NCBI RefSeq assembly: GCF_021272185.1
Contig: NZ_JAJSEC010000001.1
Span: 558,001 to 622,000 of the forward strand
From: Roseivivax sp. GX 12232
Lineage (GTDB): Bacteria; Pseudomonadota; Alphaproteobacteria; Rhodobacterales; Rhodobacteraceae
Direction: 5' to 3'
Length of the DNA: 64,000 bases
The notes under the pieces were generated by a model. That model was not told the origin of the DNA. It saw only the letters and a list, made by a program, of their open reading frames with translations, and ran no database searches. Shown in pieces: positions 36,042 through 48,128 of this stretch (position 1 is the first letter of the stretch; each line of letters begins with the position of its first letter). Made by a program: the position numbers and the translations under genes.

Positions 36042-37021
36042 CGCGCTGGGGGCTGGTGACCACGCTGAAGGCGCCCCTGCCCCGGGCGCTGGAGTTTGCG
36101 GCCTGGCACCTCGAGCTGGGCGCGGCGCGGCTGCATCTCTACCTCGACGACGGCGACCCGGAGGCCGCGCGCGCGCTCTCGGCCCATCCGCGCATCCGCG
36201 TGACCGAGACCGGGCCGGACTACTGGCAGAGCAAGGGCGGCCGGCCCGAGCGGCACCAGAACCGCCAGTGCCGGAACGCGCGGCACGCCAACAATCGCGC
36301 GGGCGACCTGGACTGGCTGGCGCATGTGGATGTCGACGAGTTCCTTCTGCCCGGGGGGCCGGAAGGCTCCGTCGCCGAGACGCTGGCGGCCCTGCCGCAC
36401 AGTGCGCTCTGCGCCCGGATGCGCCCGGTGGAGGCGCTGGCGCCCACAGGCGCCCCCGGAACGACGCGCCTTTTCAAGGACTTCCACCTCGACCAGGCGC
36501 GCCGGCAGGCGGCGGCGGAGCGGGTCTTCGGCCCTTGGGCGCGGCACCTCTCGGGCGGGTTCCTGAGCCATGTGGCGGGCAAGCTTTTCTTCCGCGCGGG
36601 CACCAAGGGCCTGCAGATCCGCATTCACAACGTGATCCTGGAAGGCCAGCAGAACCCCGGCGAGGTCCCCCTGCCAAGCCTCAGGCTGGGCCACTTTCAC
36701 GCCGCGAGCTGGGCAGAGTTCGAGGCCGCCTATGCCTTCCGGCGTGACGCGGGCTCCTACCGGGCCGAGCTCAACCCGCAGGCGCGCGGACGCGACGCGC
36801 TGAACCTGCACGCGCTTTTCGCCCGGATCGAGGGTGAGGGCGGGCGCCCCGCCCTGCGGCGCTTCTACGAGGAGGTCGCGACCGCCAGCCCAGAGTTGAC
36901 CTCCCGGCTTGCCGCCGAAGGGCTGCTTCTCAGCCGCGAGATGGACCTCAAGGCCCTGGTGGCGCGGCACTTCAGCGCAATTTGCACCTCCGAAGCCCCG
37001 TTGCCCCTGCGCTCAGATTGA
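36038..37021 (+). CDS. Glycosyltransferase family 2-like protein
   Basis: A 327-residue GT-A-type enzyme starting at a GTG that overlaps the previous stop (GTGA). It aligns along its whole length with the C-terminal half of the upstream gene: TRWGLVTTLKAPLPRALEFAAWHLELGAARL, DLDWLAHVDVDEFLLP, ARHLSGGFLSHVAGKLFFR, LRLGHFHAASW. Donor and acceptor are unknown; likely surface polysaccharide or glycan work. No other polysaccharide genes are near. Confidence 0.83.
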   Translation: MTRWGLVTTLKAPLPRALEFAAWHLELGAARLHLYLDDGDPEAARALSAHPRIRVTETGPDYWQSKGGRPERHQNRQCRNARHANNRAGDLDWLAHVDVDEFLLPGGPEGSVAETLAALPHSALCARMRPVEALAPTGAPGTTRLFKDFHLDQARRQAAAERVFGPWARHLSGGFLSHVAGKLFFRAGTKGLQIRIHNVILEGQQNPGEVPLPSLRLGHFHAASWAEFEAAYAFRRDAGSYRAELNPQARGRDALNLHALFARIEGEGGRPALRRFYEEVATASPELTSRLAAEGLLLSREMDLKALVARHFSAICTSEAPLPLRSD

Positions 37022-37141
37022 CGGATCGGCGCCTTTTCGCTATGGAACGCCACGCTTGGTGGCATGCCGCCACCCCGGGCCGTTGCGGCCCCTCTGACGC
37101 AGATGCACGGGCCGAGATGTGTCCGTGAAAACCGGATACAC

Positions 37142-38725
37142 ATGACAAAGTTCTCTGATCTCAATCTCAGCCCTAAAGTGCTGAAAGCCATCGAAGAAGC
37201 CGGCTACGAGACGCCGACCCCCATCCAGGCCGGCGCGATTCCCCCCGCGCTCGACGGGCAGGACGTGCTGGGCATCGCCCAGACCGGCACCGGCAAGACC
37301 GCCAGCTTCACGCTGCCGATGATCACCAAGCTGGCGCGCGGCCGCGCCCGGGCGCGGATGCCGCGCAGCCTGGTGCTTTGCCCGACGCGGGAACTGGCCG
37401 CGCAGGTGGCGGAAAACTTCGACACCTATGCCAAGCACGTGAAGCTGACCAAGGCGCTGCTGATTGGCGGCGTCTCCTTCAAGGAGCAGGACGCGCTGAT
37501 CGACAAGGGCGTCGACGTGCTGATCGCCACGCCGGGCCGGCTGCTCGACCATTTCGAGCGCGGCAAGCTCCTGCTGACCGGGATCGAGATCATGGTGGTC
37601 GACGAGGCCGACCGGATGCTCGACATGGGCTTCATCCCGGATATCGAGCGGATCTTCTCGCTCACGCCCTTCACCCGGCAGACGCTGTTCTTCTCGGCCA
37701 CCATGGCGACCGAGATCGAGCGCATCACCAACACCTTCCTGGCCGCTCCGGCGCGGATCGAGGTGGCCCGCCAGGCGACCGCCTCGGAGACCATCGAACA
37801 GGGCGTCTTGATGCTGCAGCCCTCGCGCCGCGACCGCGCCGACAGCGAGAAGCGCCGCGCGCTGCGCGCGCTGATCGACGCCGAGGGCGAGCGGCTGACC
37901 AATGCGATCGTCTTCTGCAACCGCAAGGTCGACGTGGATATCGTCGCGAAATCGCTGAAGAAATACGGCTATGATGCCGGGCCGATCCATGGCGACCTGG
38001 ACCAGTCGGTGCGCACCCGGACGCTGGATGGCTTCCGCGCGGGCGAGTTGAAGATCCTGGTGGCCTCGGACGTGGCGGCGCGCGGACTCGACGTGCCCTC
38101 GGTCAGCCATGTCTTCAACTTCGACGTGCCCGGCCATGCCGAGGACTACGTGCACCGGATCGGCCGCACCGGCCGTGCCGGCCGCGAGGGCAAGGCGGTG
38201 ACGCTTTGCATCCCGCGCGACGAGAAGAACCTCGAGGACGTGGAGCGGCTGATCGACAAGCCGATCCCGCGGCTCGAGAACCCGCTGGGCGAGAGCGCAC
38301 CGGCACCCTCCGGCGCGGCGGAAAGCGCCGAGGGCGAGAGCGGGCAGAAGCCCAAGCGCTCGCGGTCCCGCTCGCGCAGCCGGGGCGGCAGCAGCCGCGC
38401 CAAGGAGCAGCCCGCAGAGGCGCAGGCCGAGGCCAAGACCGACGCGCCGGCCGAGGCGGCGCCCGAGGCGAAGGCAGACGCCAAGCCCGCCGCGAAGGCA
38501 GACGCCAAGCCCGAGCCCAAGGCCGAGGCCCCGCAGGAGGCCGCCGCCTCCAACGAGGGCCAGGACACGTCCTCGGGCCGCGGCAAGCCCGCCGAGAAGC
38601 CCAAGTCCCGCCGCGGCGGCAAGGGCAAGCCGCGCGGCGACGACAAGAAAAACGACGTGGTGGGCATGGGTGATCACATGCCGACCTTCATCGCCAAGAG
38701 CCTCGACGAGCGCAAGGCGAGCTGA
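37142..38725 (+). CDS. rhlE: DEAD-box ATP-dependent RNA helicase (RhlE-like)
   Basis: A 527-residue RNA helicase. Motifs in order: Q motif (PTPIQAGAIPPAL), I AQTGTGKT, Ia PTRELA, II DEAD, III SAT, V ARGLDVPSV and VI HRIGRTGRAG. From residue 385 on it has an Arg/Ser and Lys/Ala-rich unstructured tail (RSRSRSRGGSSR; two AKADAKP repeats encoded by a duplicated 20-odd bp at 38465-38512), a likely RNA-binding region. The ATG at 37142 is preferred over the upstream 37064 frame, which adds unconserved residues. The rhlE name is approximate. Confidence 0.92.
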   Translation: MTKFSDLNLSPKVLKAIEEAGYETPTPIQAGAIPPALDGQDVLGIAQTGTGKTASFTLPMITKLARGRARARMPRSLVLCPTRELAAQVAENFDTYAKHVKLTKALLIGGVSFKEQDALIDKGVDVLIATPGRLLDHFERGKLLLTGIEIMVVDEADRMLDMGFIPDIERIFSLTPFTRQTLFFSATMATEIERITNTFLAAPARIEVARQATASETIEQGVLMLQPSRRDRADSEKRRALRALIDAEGERLTNAIVFCNRKVDVDIVAKSLKKYGYDAGPIHGDLDQSVRTRTLDGFRAGELKILVASDVAARGLDVPSVSHVFNFDVPGHAEDYVHRIGRTGRAGREGKAVTLCIPRDEKNLEDVERLIDKPIPRLENPLGESAPAPSGAAESAEGESGQKPKRSRSRSRSRGGSSRAKEQPAEAQAEAKTDAPAEAAPEAKADAKPAAKADAKPEPKAEAPQEAAASNEGQDTSSGRGKPAEKPKSRRGGKGKPRGDDKKNDVVGMGDHMPTFIAKSLDERKAS

Positions 38726-38732
38726 TTGCGGC

Positions 38733-38758
38733 GCGGGCGGCGGGTTCCGCCGCCCCGC
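38733..38758 (+). terminator. GC hairpin after the helicase gene
   Basis: GCGGGCGGCGG pairs with CCGCCGCCCCGC with a one-base bulge, eight bases after the helicase stop; no T tract follows, so termination would be Rho-dependent or weak. Confidence 0.3.
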
Positions 38759-39018
38759 ACATCCTTTGCAGCGCCCGCAGGGTGGCGCTGCCCGGCCCGA
38801 GTGGCTCTCCTGAAACCGGCGCCGCGCCCTTAGGCAAGTCTCCCAGACACCTCTGCCTCACCTGCCCTCAGCACGGATCTCGTGAGCGCGCGCCAGGCCG
38901 ATGCCGCTACAGCCGCGCCCCCGCCGGCGAAACCCCGCCGATCACCCGAGGGTGACATGCGGGCCCCTCCGCGCGCCCTATCCTGCCCTCTCGAGCAGCA
39001 CAGAACAGGGAGGCGCAA

Positions 39019-39741
39019 TTGCCCCGCATCGCGACTTTGACCCTTGCCGCGCTTTTGGGCGCGGCGGGCCCGGCCCTGGCCGAGGACCTCTGCACCGCCA
39101 CGGTCAACGCCAGCGAGATCACCATCGACCGCGACGAACTATCCGACGCGCTGGAGGCCGAGGAGGCCCCCGGCCTGCGCGAGCGGCTGACCGACTGGCC
39201 CGCCCGGCGCTGGGACCGCGCGCGCGGCCGTCCGCCCGCCTGCGACAGCCAGACGGTGATCGCCTATCTTGCCAGCCGGGTGCCCGCCCAGGACGTCGAG
39301 GGTTACTGCCTGACCGAACCCGACGACAGCGGCTACGTCCTGGTGCCCGGCCCGCGCAACTACCGGGGACATTGCACCACGACCTCTTGCCAGAAGGTGA
39401 ACGCCGCCGCGGATGCCACGGTGGCCACCACCGCGGCGCTGGCCTCCGCCGTGCAGAGCCGCGCCACCGAGGGCCGCGCGCGGCTCGACGGCTTGCAGCA
39501 CGGCTCGGGCGCGCTGATCCTCTCGGGGTCGAAGGAGCTGGTTCTGGGGGCGCTCGGCAAGGCCGGAACGGCGGCCCTCGGCGCGACGGGGGCGCCGCTC
39601 GCCATGGTCGGCGCGGGCGTCACCGTCGTCGCCGTGGGCGGCGCGCTTTATTACTGCTCGGGCGCGGAGAAGGGCTCTGCCCTGCCCCCGCTCGACGGCA
39701 GTTTCCAGGACCCCGAGGACCGGGATCCCAGTCTGCAATGA
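39019..39741 (+). CDS. Secreted protein of unknown function, TTG start
   Basis: A 240-residue exported protein. The TTG at 39019 follows GGGAGG; the first 21 residues are a signal peptide (MPRIATLTLAALLGAAGPALA). The mature part has six cysteines and a long Ala/Gly/Ser-rich, weakly hydrophobic stretch near residues 175-215 ending in YYCSG, which resembles a glycine-rich membrane-inserting or glycine-zipper segment. I do not recognise a family. The 293 bp upstream show no other gene. Convergent with rnj, whose stop starts at the next base. Confidence 0.65.
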   Translation: MPRIATLTLAALLGAAGPALAEDLCTATVNASEITIDRDELSDALEAEEAPGLRERLTDWPARRWDRARGRPPACDSQTVIAYLASRVPAQDVEGYCLTEPDDSGYVLVPGPRNYRGHCTTTSCQKVNAAADATVATTAALASAVQSRATEGRARLDGLQHGSGALILSGSKELVLGALGKAGTAALGATGAPLAMVGAGVTVVAVGGALYYCSGAEKGSALPPLDGSFQDPEDRDPSLQ

Positions 39742-41403
39742 TCAGCTGAGGCGCGAGATCACCACGGTGACCTCGGGCTTCTTGCCCATCTCGTTCTGGG
39801 CGGCGTTGCGCACCGCGCGGCGCAGCCCTTCCTCGAGCGCGTCGTCATCGGCCAGGACCTTGGGCTTGGCGCGGTCTACGAATTGCGCCAGCTCCTCTTC
39901 CAGCGCGGCCTCCAGCGGCTGCTGGCTGCGGCCGGTCTCGGTCAGGCCCATGGTGTCGCACCAGGGCTCGCCCAGGGGCTGGTCTTCCTCGTCGAGGACC
40001 AGCGTGACCGTCACATGGCCGTTGAGCGCCATGCGGATGCGGTCGCGCACCACCCCGTCGAGCGCACCGACCATGACCGACCCGTCGAGGTAGGTCCGCC
40101 CGGTCTCGACGTAGTCGCAGGGCTTGCCGGTGGTCAGATCGATCATCGTGCCGTTCACCGCCAGCGCGCCGCGGCGGCCGTTTTCCTGGGCCAGGCGCGC
40201 ATGCATCCGCAGGTGGCGGTGTTCGCCGTGCATCGGCACCACCAGCTTGGGATCGACCAGCTTGTGCATGGCGATCAGGTCCGGGCGGTTGGCATGGCCC
40301 GAGACGTGGTAGCGGCCCGAGCTGTCATCGATCACGTCCACGCCCTTTTCCGAGAGCTGGTTCATGATGCGGATCACGCCCTTCTCATTGCCCGGGATGG
40401 TCTTGGAGGAGAAGAGGAACAGGTCGCCCTCCTTCAGCTCCATGCCGAAGTGCTTGCCACGGGCAAGCTGCGCCGAGGCGGCCCGGCGTTCGCCCTGGCT
40501 GCCGGTCACGATCAGCATCAGGTTCTCGCGCGGGACATCGGCCGCATCCTCGACCGGGACGGTCGCGGGGAAACGGTCGAGCACGCCGGTCTCGGTCGCG
40601 GCCTCGACCATGCGGCGCATGGCGCGGCCCATCAGCACGATCGAGCGCCCGGCCCGTTCGCCGGCCTCGGCCAGGGTCTTCAGCCGCGCCACGTTGGAGG
40701 CGAAGGTGGTCGCGACCACCATGCCCTTGGCGTCCAGCAGCAGCTTCTCGATCTCGGGGCCCACGGTGGCCTCGGAGCGGCCCTCGTGGTCGGAGAAGAC
40801 ATTGGTGGAATCGCAAACAAGCGCGGTCACGCCCTCGCGGCCGATCTCTTCCCAGGTCGCGGTGTCGAAGGGCTCGCCCACCACCGGGGTCGCGTCGATC
40901 TTGAAGTCGCCGGTATGGACCAGCCGGCCCATCGGCGTGTCGATCACCAGCCCCGAGCTTTCGGGGATGGAATGCGAGATCGGCACGAAGCCGACTTCGA
41001 AGGGGCCGGCCGTCTGGGTCTCGGGCCAGGGCTCCTGGGTCTTGACGATCTCGGGGCCGAGCCCGCGTTCGTCGAACTTCCGCCGCGCGATATTGGCGGT
41101 GAAGGCGCGCGCGTAGACCGGCGCGCCGAGGTCTTCCCAGAAATGCGCCACGGCGCCGACGTGGTCCTCGTGGGCATGGGTCACGAAGATCGCCTCGATC
41201 CGGTCGCGGCGTTCCTTCAGCCAGCTCACGTCGGGGAAGATCAGGTCGACCCCCGGAGAGGTCTCCATGTCCGGGAAGGTCACGCCCAGGTCGACGACGA
41301 TCAGCCGTTCCTCTCCGGGTGCGCCGTAGCCGTAGACATAACAGTTCATGCCAATTTCACCGGCCCCGCCTAGGGGCAGGTAGATCAATCTCTTACCGCT
41401 CAT
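39742..41403 (-). CDS. rnj: Ribonuclease J
   Basis: A 553-residue metallo-beta-lactamase/beta-CASP ribonuclease with 5'-exo- and endonuclease activity in RNA decay. The metal site THAHEDHVGAV lies near residue 76; LGGAGEIGMNCYVYGYG opens the protein as in the family; VSGHANRPDL and PMHGEHRHLRMH are the C-terminal active-site histidine motifs. Overlaps the coaX stop by 4 bp (ATGA). Many alphaproteobacteria use RNase J for rRNA maturation. Confidence 0.95.
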   Translation of the reverse strand: MSGKRLIYLPLGGAGEIGMNCYVYGYGAPGEERLIVVDLGVTFPDMETSPGVDLIFPDVSWLKERRDRIEAIFVTHAHEDHVGAVAHFWEDLGAPVYARAFTANIARRKFDERGLGPEIVKTQEPWPETQTAGPFEVGFVPISHSIPESSGLVIDTPMGRLVHTGDFKIDATPVVGEPFDTATWEEIGREGVTALVCDSTNVFSDHEGRSEATVGPEIEKLLLDAKGMVVATTFASNVARLKTLAEAGERAGRSIVLMGRAMRRMVEAATETGVLDRFPATVPVEDAADVPRENLMLIVTGSQGERRAASAQLARGKHFGMELKEGDLFLFSSKTIPGNEKGVIRIMNQLSEKGVDVIDDSSGRYHVSGHANRPDLIAMHKLVDPKLVVPMHGEHRHLRMHARLAQENGRRGALAVNGTMIDLTTGKPCDYVETGRTYLDGSVMVGALDGVVRDRIRMALNGHVTVTLVLDEEDQPLGEPWCDTMGLTETGRSQQPLEAALEEELAQFVDRAKPKVLADDDALEEGLRRAVRNAAQNEMGKKPEVTVVISRLS

Positions 41404-42182
41404 GGGTTGGATCCCTCGGTCTTGTTGTAATTGTGGATGACCCGCAGGCCATGCATCGTCAGTTCGTCTTTCCAGTCGTCAAATAAGTCTTCCGCCTGCT
41501 GGAACAACGGGGCGAGACCGCCTGTCGCGATGATCTTCATCGGACGTTCGCGCTCGGCCTTGATCCGGGCGCAGACCTCGCGGATCACGCCGACGTAGCC
41601 CCAGAAGATGCCCGACTGCATGCAGGCGACGGTATTGGTGCCCACGACCCGCTGCGGCCGCGAGATGTCGACATGCGGCAGCGCCGCCGCGGCCTCGTGC
41701 AGGGCCTGGAGCGAGAGGTTCACCCCCGGGGCGATCACCCCGCCCACGTAAGCGCCGTCGCTGTCCACCACGTCGAAGGTGGTGGCGGTGCCGAAGTCCA
41801 CGACGATCAGGTCGCCGCCATAGAGGTCGTAGCCCGCCACGGTGTTCACCAGCCGGTCCGGGCCGACCTGGGTGCCGGCATCGACGCGCACCTCGATGGG
41901 CAGCGCGCAGTCGGGGCGGCCGACGACCAGCGGGCGGGTGTTGAAGTAGCGGTCCGCCAGGACCCGCAGGTTGAAGACCACCCGCGGCACCGTCGAGGAG
42001 ACGATCATGTCGGTGATCCGGGCCTCGATGTTCTGCAGCTTCATCAGCGTCGAGAGCCAGACGTAGTATTGATCCGCGGTGCGCTGGTGTTCGGTCGAGG
42101 TGCGCCAGCTCGCGATGAACTCGGCGCCGTCCCAGATCGAGAAGACCGTGTTCGTGTTGCCGCAATCGATGGCGAGAAGCAT
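41400..42182 (-). CDS. coaX: Type III pantothenate kinase
   Basis: A 260-residue CoaX, the first step of coenzyme A synthesis. Phosphate loop LLAIDCGNTNTVFSIW at the start, the pantothenate/adenosine-binding GPDRLVNTVAGYDLYGG, and VDFGTATTFDVVD. It requires a monovalent cation and is not feedback inhibited in known members. It lies 18 bp after birA and overlaps rnj. Confidence 0.95.
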   Translation of the reverse strand: MLLAIDCGNTNTVFSIWDGAEFIASWRTSTEHQRTADQYYVWLSTLMKLQNIEARITDMIVSSTVPRVVFNLRVLADRYFNTRPLVVGRPDCALPIEVRVDAGTQVGPDRLVNTVAGYDLYGGDLIVVDFGTATTFDVVDSDGAYVGGVIAPGVNLSLQALHEAAAALPHVDISRPQRVVGTNTVACMQSGIFWGYVGVIREVCARIKAERERPMKIIATGGLAPLFQQAEDLFDDWKDELTMHGLRVIHNYNKTEGSNP

Positions 42183-42200
42183 CCGCCCGTCCCCTTCCGT

Positions 42201-42947
42201 TTAGAAAAACACATCCGCGGCGGCGATGGAGACGCGGCCTTTGGCGGTCTTTAGGACAAGATTGCCCGTGGCGTCCACCGTCTCGAAGGTGCCGGTGTTC
42301 TCGGTGCTGCCGGTGCGCGCGGTCACGCTTTCGCCAAGCCGCGCGGCGCGCGCCAGCCAATCCTCGCGGATCGGCGCGAAGCCCTGGGCGGTCAGCACCG
42401 CCTCGCGCGCCGCATAGGCCGCGGCCAAGTGGTCGAGGAAGGTCTCGGCCGGGATCGCGGAACCGGTCTCGGCCAGGACCGAGACCGGGCGCAGGGCGCG
42501 CGGCTCGACCGCCTCGGGCGCGGGCGCATTGGCGAGGTTGACCCCGATGCCCACGGCGAGCTGCTCCGAGCGCCGCCCTCGGCCCATGCTTTCCAGAAGG
42601 ATGCCCGCGACCTTGCCGCCGTTCAGCATCACGTCGTTCGGCCATTTCAGCGCGAAGGGCTCGGTCCGGCCGGTCAGCGTCACCAGCGTGTCAAAAAGCG
42701 CCAGCGCCGCCACGAAGGAGCGCAGCGCCACCAGTTCGAGGGACGCCGACGGCCGCAGCACCAGGGTCGCGGCGAAATTGCCCTCGGGGTTGGCCCAGGC
42801 CCTTCCCCGGCGGCCGCGCGCGGCGCTTTGGCGATGCGCGAGGATCCAGGTCGGCGCGGACAGCTCGGGCCCCCGGCGGGCGGCCTCGGCATTGGTGCTG
42901 TCGACCTCGTCGAGGACGATGCGCCCGTATCCCTCGGGCCAGCTCAT
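42201..42947 (-). CDS. birA: Biotin-[acetyl-CoA-carboxylase] ligase
   Basis: A 248-residue biotin protein ligase attaching biotin to carboxylase carriers. It has the EVDSTNAEAARRG start, the biotinyl-AMP loop GRRGRAWANPEGNF and KWPNDVMLNGGKVAGILLE. There is no N-terminal DNA-binding domain, so unlike E. coli BirA it is not a repressor. It follows nuoN by 103 bp, the order also recalled from Rhodobacter. Confidence 0.95.
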   Translation of the reverse strand: MSWPEGYGRIVLDEVDSTNAEAARRGPELSAPTWILAHRQSAARGRRGRAWANPEGNFAATLVLRPSASLELVALRSFVAALALFDTLVTLTGRTEPFALKWPNDVMLNGGKVAGILLESMGRGRRSEQLAVGIGVNLANAPAPEAVEPRALRPVSVLAETGSAIPAETFLDHLAAAYAAREAVLTAQGFAPIREDWLARAARLGESVTARTGSTENTGTFETVDATGNLVLKTAKGRVSIAAADVFF

Positions 42948-43001
42948 GCTGTCCGGCCCCGGCGCGCGAGGCCCGCAAGGCAGCCCCCGGAAAACGCGCA
43001 A

Positions 43002-43020
43002 CGCGGGCCCCGGGCCCGCG
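43002..43020 (-). terminator. Strong hairpin between nuoN and birA
   Basis: CGCGGGCC and GGCCCGCG form a perfect 8-bp stem with a 3-base loop 31 bases after the nuoN stop; on the minus strand it is followed by GTTGCGCGTTTTCC. It may end or attenuate nuo transcription before birA. Confidence 0.4.
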
Positions 43021-43050
43021 TCACGTCGATCTGGATCTGGCGGCCTGCCC

Positions 43051-44493
43051 TCACTGAACGAGGGTCGCCGCGGCGGCGGCCGCCGCGCCTTCGATGCCGA
43101 AGAGGTTGATCACGCCGGCGACCATGGCAAAGGCCGAGAGCGCCAGGAAGCCCCAGAGCACGGGAGAAGAACTGCGGTCGAGTCCGTCGTCCCGCTCTTC
43201 GCCGAAATACATGAAATAGACGATGCGCAGGTAGTAGAAGGCGCCGATGACGCTGGCCACCACGCCGGCCACCGCGAGCCAGGCCAGCCCGCCGTCATAG
43301 GCCGCGCGCAGCACGTAGAGCTTGCCGAAGAAGCCCACGAGCGGCGGCACGCCGGCCAGCGAAAACAGCAGCACCAGCATGGCGAGCGCCCGGCCGGGCT
43401 CTTCCTTGGAGACCATGTTGAGCGAGGCGATGTCGGTCACCGGCTGGCCGTCGCGCTCCATCGACAGGATGAAGGCGAAGGTGCCGACGTTCATGGTGAC
43501 GTAGATCGCCATGTAGATCAGCATGGCCTGCACGCCGAGCGCCGTGCCCGCCGCGAGCCCCATGAGCGCGTAGCCCATATGCGCGATCGAGGAATAGGCC
43601 ATCAGGCGCTTGATGTTGGTCTGGCCGATCGCCGCGATGCCGCCGAGGAACATCGACAGGACCGAGAGGAAGGCCACGATCTGCTGCCAGTCGCCGGTGA
43701 TGCCGCCGAAGGCTTCGAACAGGAGCCGCGCAAAGAGCCCCATGGCCGCGACCTTGGGCGCGGTGGCGAAGAAGGCGGTTACCGGGGTCGGCGCGCCTTC
43801 GTAGACGTCCGGCGTCCACATGTGGAAGGGCACGGCCGAGACCTTGAAGGCCAGGCCCGCGGCCAGGAACACCAGGCCGAAGAGCAGCCCGAGCGGTGCC
43901 TGCCCCTGCCCCGCGGCCTCGATGATGCCGGCAAAGAGCGTGGTGCCCGCGAAACCGTAGGTCAGCGAGGCGCCGTAGAGCAGCAGACCCGAGGAAAGCG
44001 CGCCCAGCACGAAGTACTTCAGGCCCGCCTCGGTCGAGACCGCGCTGTCGCGGCGGAGCGAGGCCACCACGTAAAGCGCCAGCGACTGCAGCTCGAGGCC
44101 CATGTAAAGCGCCATGAGGTCACCGGCCGAGACCATGACCATCATGCCGACCGCGGCCAGCGCGATCAGCAGCGGGTATTCGAAGCGCAGGATGCCGCGG
44201 CGCGCCATGTACTCCTGGCTCATCACCAGGACAGCCGCGGCCGAGATCAGCAGCGTCACCTTGGCGAAGCGGGCGAAGCCGTCGTCGATGAACATCCCGC
44301 CAAAGGCGGTGGCGGTGCCGCCGCCCGAGGTCGCGATCCAGACCGCGACAAGGGCGAAGAGGCCGGCGGTGACCCAGACGAGCGTCGGGGCCAGCGCGTC
44401 CTTGCCGGTGTAGACCGCCCCGATCAGCGCGATCATCGCGTAAAGCGCGATGACGATCTCGGGCAGGATGATGGCGAGGTCGGAGGAAATCAT
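43051..44493 (-). CDS. nuoN: NADH-quinone oxidoreductase subunit N
   Basis: A 480-residue antiporter-like subunit of the membrane arm of complex I. It contains the Mrp-antiporter fold motif [21 protein letters not shown] with the conserved Pro/His region, and the channel lysines in ATAPKVAA and [20 protein letters not shown]. About 14 transmembrane helices. Last gene of the nuo operon, 10 bp after nuoM. Confidence 0.97.
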   Translation of the reverse strand: MISSDLAIILPEIVIALYAMIALIGAVYTGKDALAPTLVWVTAGLFALVAVWIATSGGGTATAFGGMFIDDGFARFAKVTLLISAAAVLVMSQEYMARRGILRFEYPLLIALAAVGMMVMVSAGDLMALYMGLELQSLALYVVASLRRDSAVSTEAGLKYFVLGALSSGLLLYGASLTYGFAGTTLFAGIIEAAGQGQAPLGLLFGLVFLAAGLAFKVSAVPFHMWTPDVYEGAPTPVTAFFATAPKVAAMGLFARLLFEAFGGITGDWQQIVAFLSVLSMFLGGIAAIGQTNIKRLMAYSSIAHMGYALMGLAAGTALGVQAMLIYMAIYVTMNVGTFAFILSMERDGQPVTDIASLNMVSKEEPGRALAMLVLLFSLAGVPPLVGFFGKLYVLRAAYDGGLAWLAVAGVVASVIGAFYYLRIVYFMYFGEERDDGLDRSSSPVLWGFLALSAFAMVAGVINLFGIEGAAAAAAATLVQ

Positions 44494-44503
44494 GTCTCGG
44501 TCC

Positions 44504-46050
<1,547 letters not shown>

Positions 46051-46051
<1 letters not shown>

Positions 46052-48123
46052 TACTCCGCTCCTCCGCTGAGCGACATCCAGGTGATGAGGACCGCGATCC
46101 CGATCACCATCCAGAAGGCATAGGTGAAGATGTAGCCGGACTGCGCGCGGCCCGCGAGCCGGGTGAAGAAGGGGATGATGCCCATCGAGACGCCGTTGAT
46201 CGCGCCGTCGATGGTGGCCCCGTCGCCGCTCCTCCAGAAGAACCGCCCGATGGCCTGCGCGGGCCGGGTGAAGACGGCGTCATAGAGCTCGTCGAAATAC
46301 CACTTGTTCAGCAGGAACAGGTAGAGCGGGCGCTGGCTCTCCGCGAGGCGCTTCGGCAGCGCGGGGTTCACGATGTAGAACCAGAAGGCCGTCCCGAAGC
46401 CGATCACCATGGCCAGGAAGGGCGCGAGCTTGACCCAGGTCGGGACGTAATGCGCCTCGTGCAGGACGGTGTTCTCGGGGGCCATGTAGATCGCCGCCTC
46501 GCCCGGCGCGCTCTCCATGACGTAGTGCAGCTCCGAGGCCTTGGGGCTGCGCTCGGCCACGGCGGCTTTCAGCTCCTCGGCCGGTTCGGCGTATTCGCCG
46601 CCGAAGAACTTCACCACCTCGTTGGTCTTCCCGAAGAAGCTGCCGTACCAGATCATCCCCGCGAAGATCGCGCCGAGCGCCAGCACGCCGAGCGGCGCGA
46701 CCATGGTCCAGGGGCTCTCATGGGCATGCTCGTGGGTGTGCTTGTCCCCGCGCGGGTTGCCGTAGAAGGTCATGAACATCAGCCGCCAGGAATAGAACGA
46801 GGTGAAGAGCGCCGCGATCACCAGCATCCAGAAGGCATAGCCGCCCTGGCTGCCGACGAAGGCGCTTTCGATCACCGCGTCCTTGGAGGCGAAGCCGGCA
46901 AAGCCGATCCAGCCGGTCAGCGGGATGCCGACGCCGGTGATCGCCAGCGTGCCGATCATCATCGCCCAGAAGGTATAGGGCAGCTTCTTCCGCAGGCCGC
47001 CGTAGTTCCGCATGTCCTGCTCGTGGTGCATCCCGTGGATCACCGAACCGGCGCCGAGGAAGAGCATGGCCTTGAAGAAGGCGTGCGTGAACAGGTGGAA
47101 CATCGCCACCGAGTAGACGCCCACGCCCGCGGCGACGAACATGTAGCCGAGCTGCGAGCAGGTCGAATAGGCGATCACGCGCTTGATGTCGTTCTGCACG
47201 AGGCCCACCGTCGCCGCGAAGAAGGCGGTGGTCGCGCCGAGGAAGGTCACAAAGGCCATGGCCTCGGGGGCGAACTCCATCAGCGGCGACATACGGCAGA
47301 CCAGGAAGACGCCCGCGGTCACCATGGTCGCCGCGTGGATCAGCGCCGAGACCGGCGTCGGGCCTTCCATCGCGTCCGGCAGCCAGGTGTGCAGGATCAG
47401 CTGGGCCGATTTGCCCATGGCGCCCACGAAGAGCAGGAAGGCCATGAGGTTCGCGGCGTTCCATTCGGTCCAGAGGAAGCTGAGCTGGGTCTCCGCCAGT
47501 TCTGGCGCGGCGGCGAAGACATCGTCGAAGCGCACCGAGTCGACCAGGAAGTACAGCCCGAAGATCCCCAGCGCGAAGCCGAAGTCGCCGACGCGGTTGA
47601 CGATGAAGGCCTTCATCGCCGCGGCATTGGCCGAGGGTTTCTTGTAGTAGAAGCCGATCAGCAGGTAGGAGGCGACGCCCACGCCTTCCCAGCCGAAGAA
47701 CATCTGCACCAGGTTGTCGGCGGTCACCAGCGCCAGCATGGCGAAGGTGAAGAAGGACAGATAGGCGAAGAAGCGGGGCTTGTAGACCTCGCCTTCCTTG
47801 AAGTTGGCGTCATGCGCCATGTAGCCCATCGAATAGAGGTGCACGAGCGCCGAGACCGTGGTCACCACGATCAGCATGATCGCCGTCAGGCGGTCGAGCC
47901 GGATCGACCAGTCCGCCGCCATGGTGCCGCTTTCGATCCAGCGCAGGATGTCGATCTGCTGGGTCGTGCCGTCATGCCCCAGAAAGACGATCCAGGACAG
48001 CAGGCAGGCCAGGAACAACAGGCCCGTGGTGACCCACATGGCGCCCTGCTCGCCGATCAGGCGCCAGCCGAAACCCGCGATCAGCGCGCCCACGAGCGGG
48101 GCGAAGAGGATGATCGTCTCCAT
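46051..48123 (-). CDS. nuoL: NADH-quinone oxidoreductase subunit L
   Basis: A 690-residue distal proton-pumping subunit with the long lateral helix at its C-terminus. Motifs: [19 protein letters not shown] with the helix-5 Glu, [30 protein letters not shown], and [15 protein letters not shown]. Follows nuoK after 5 bp. Slightly longer than E. coli NuoL (613), as in other alphaproteobacteria. Confidence 0.98.
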
Positions 48124-48128
48124 TGCGC

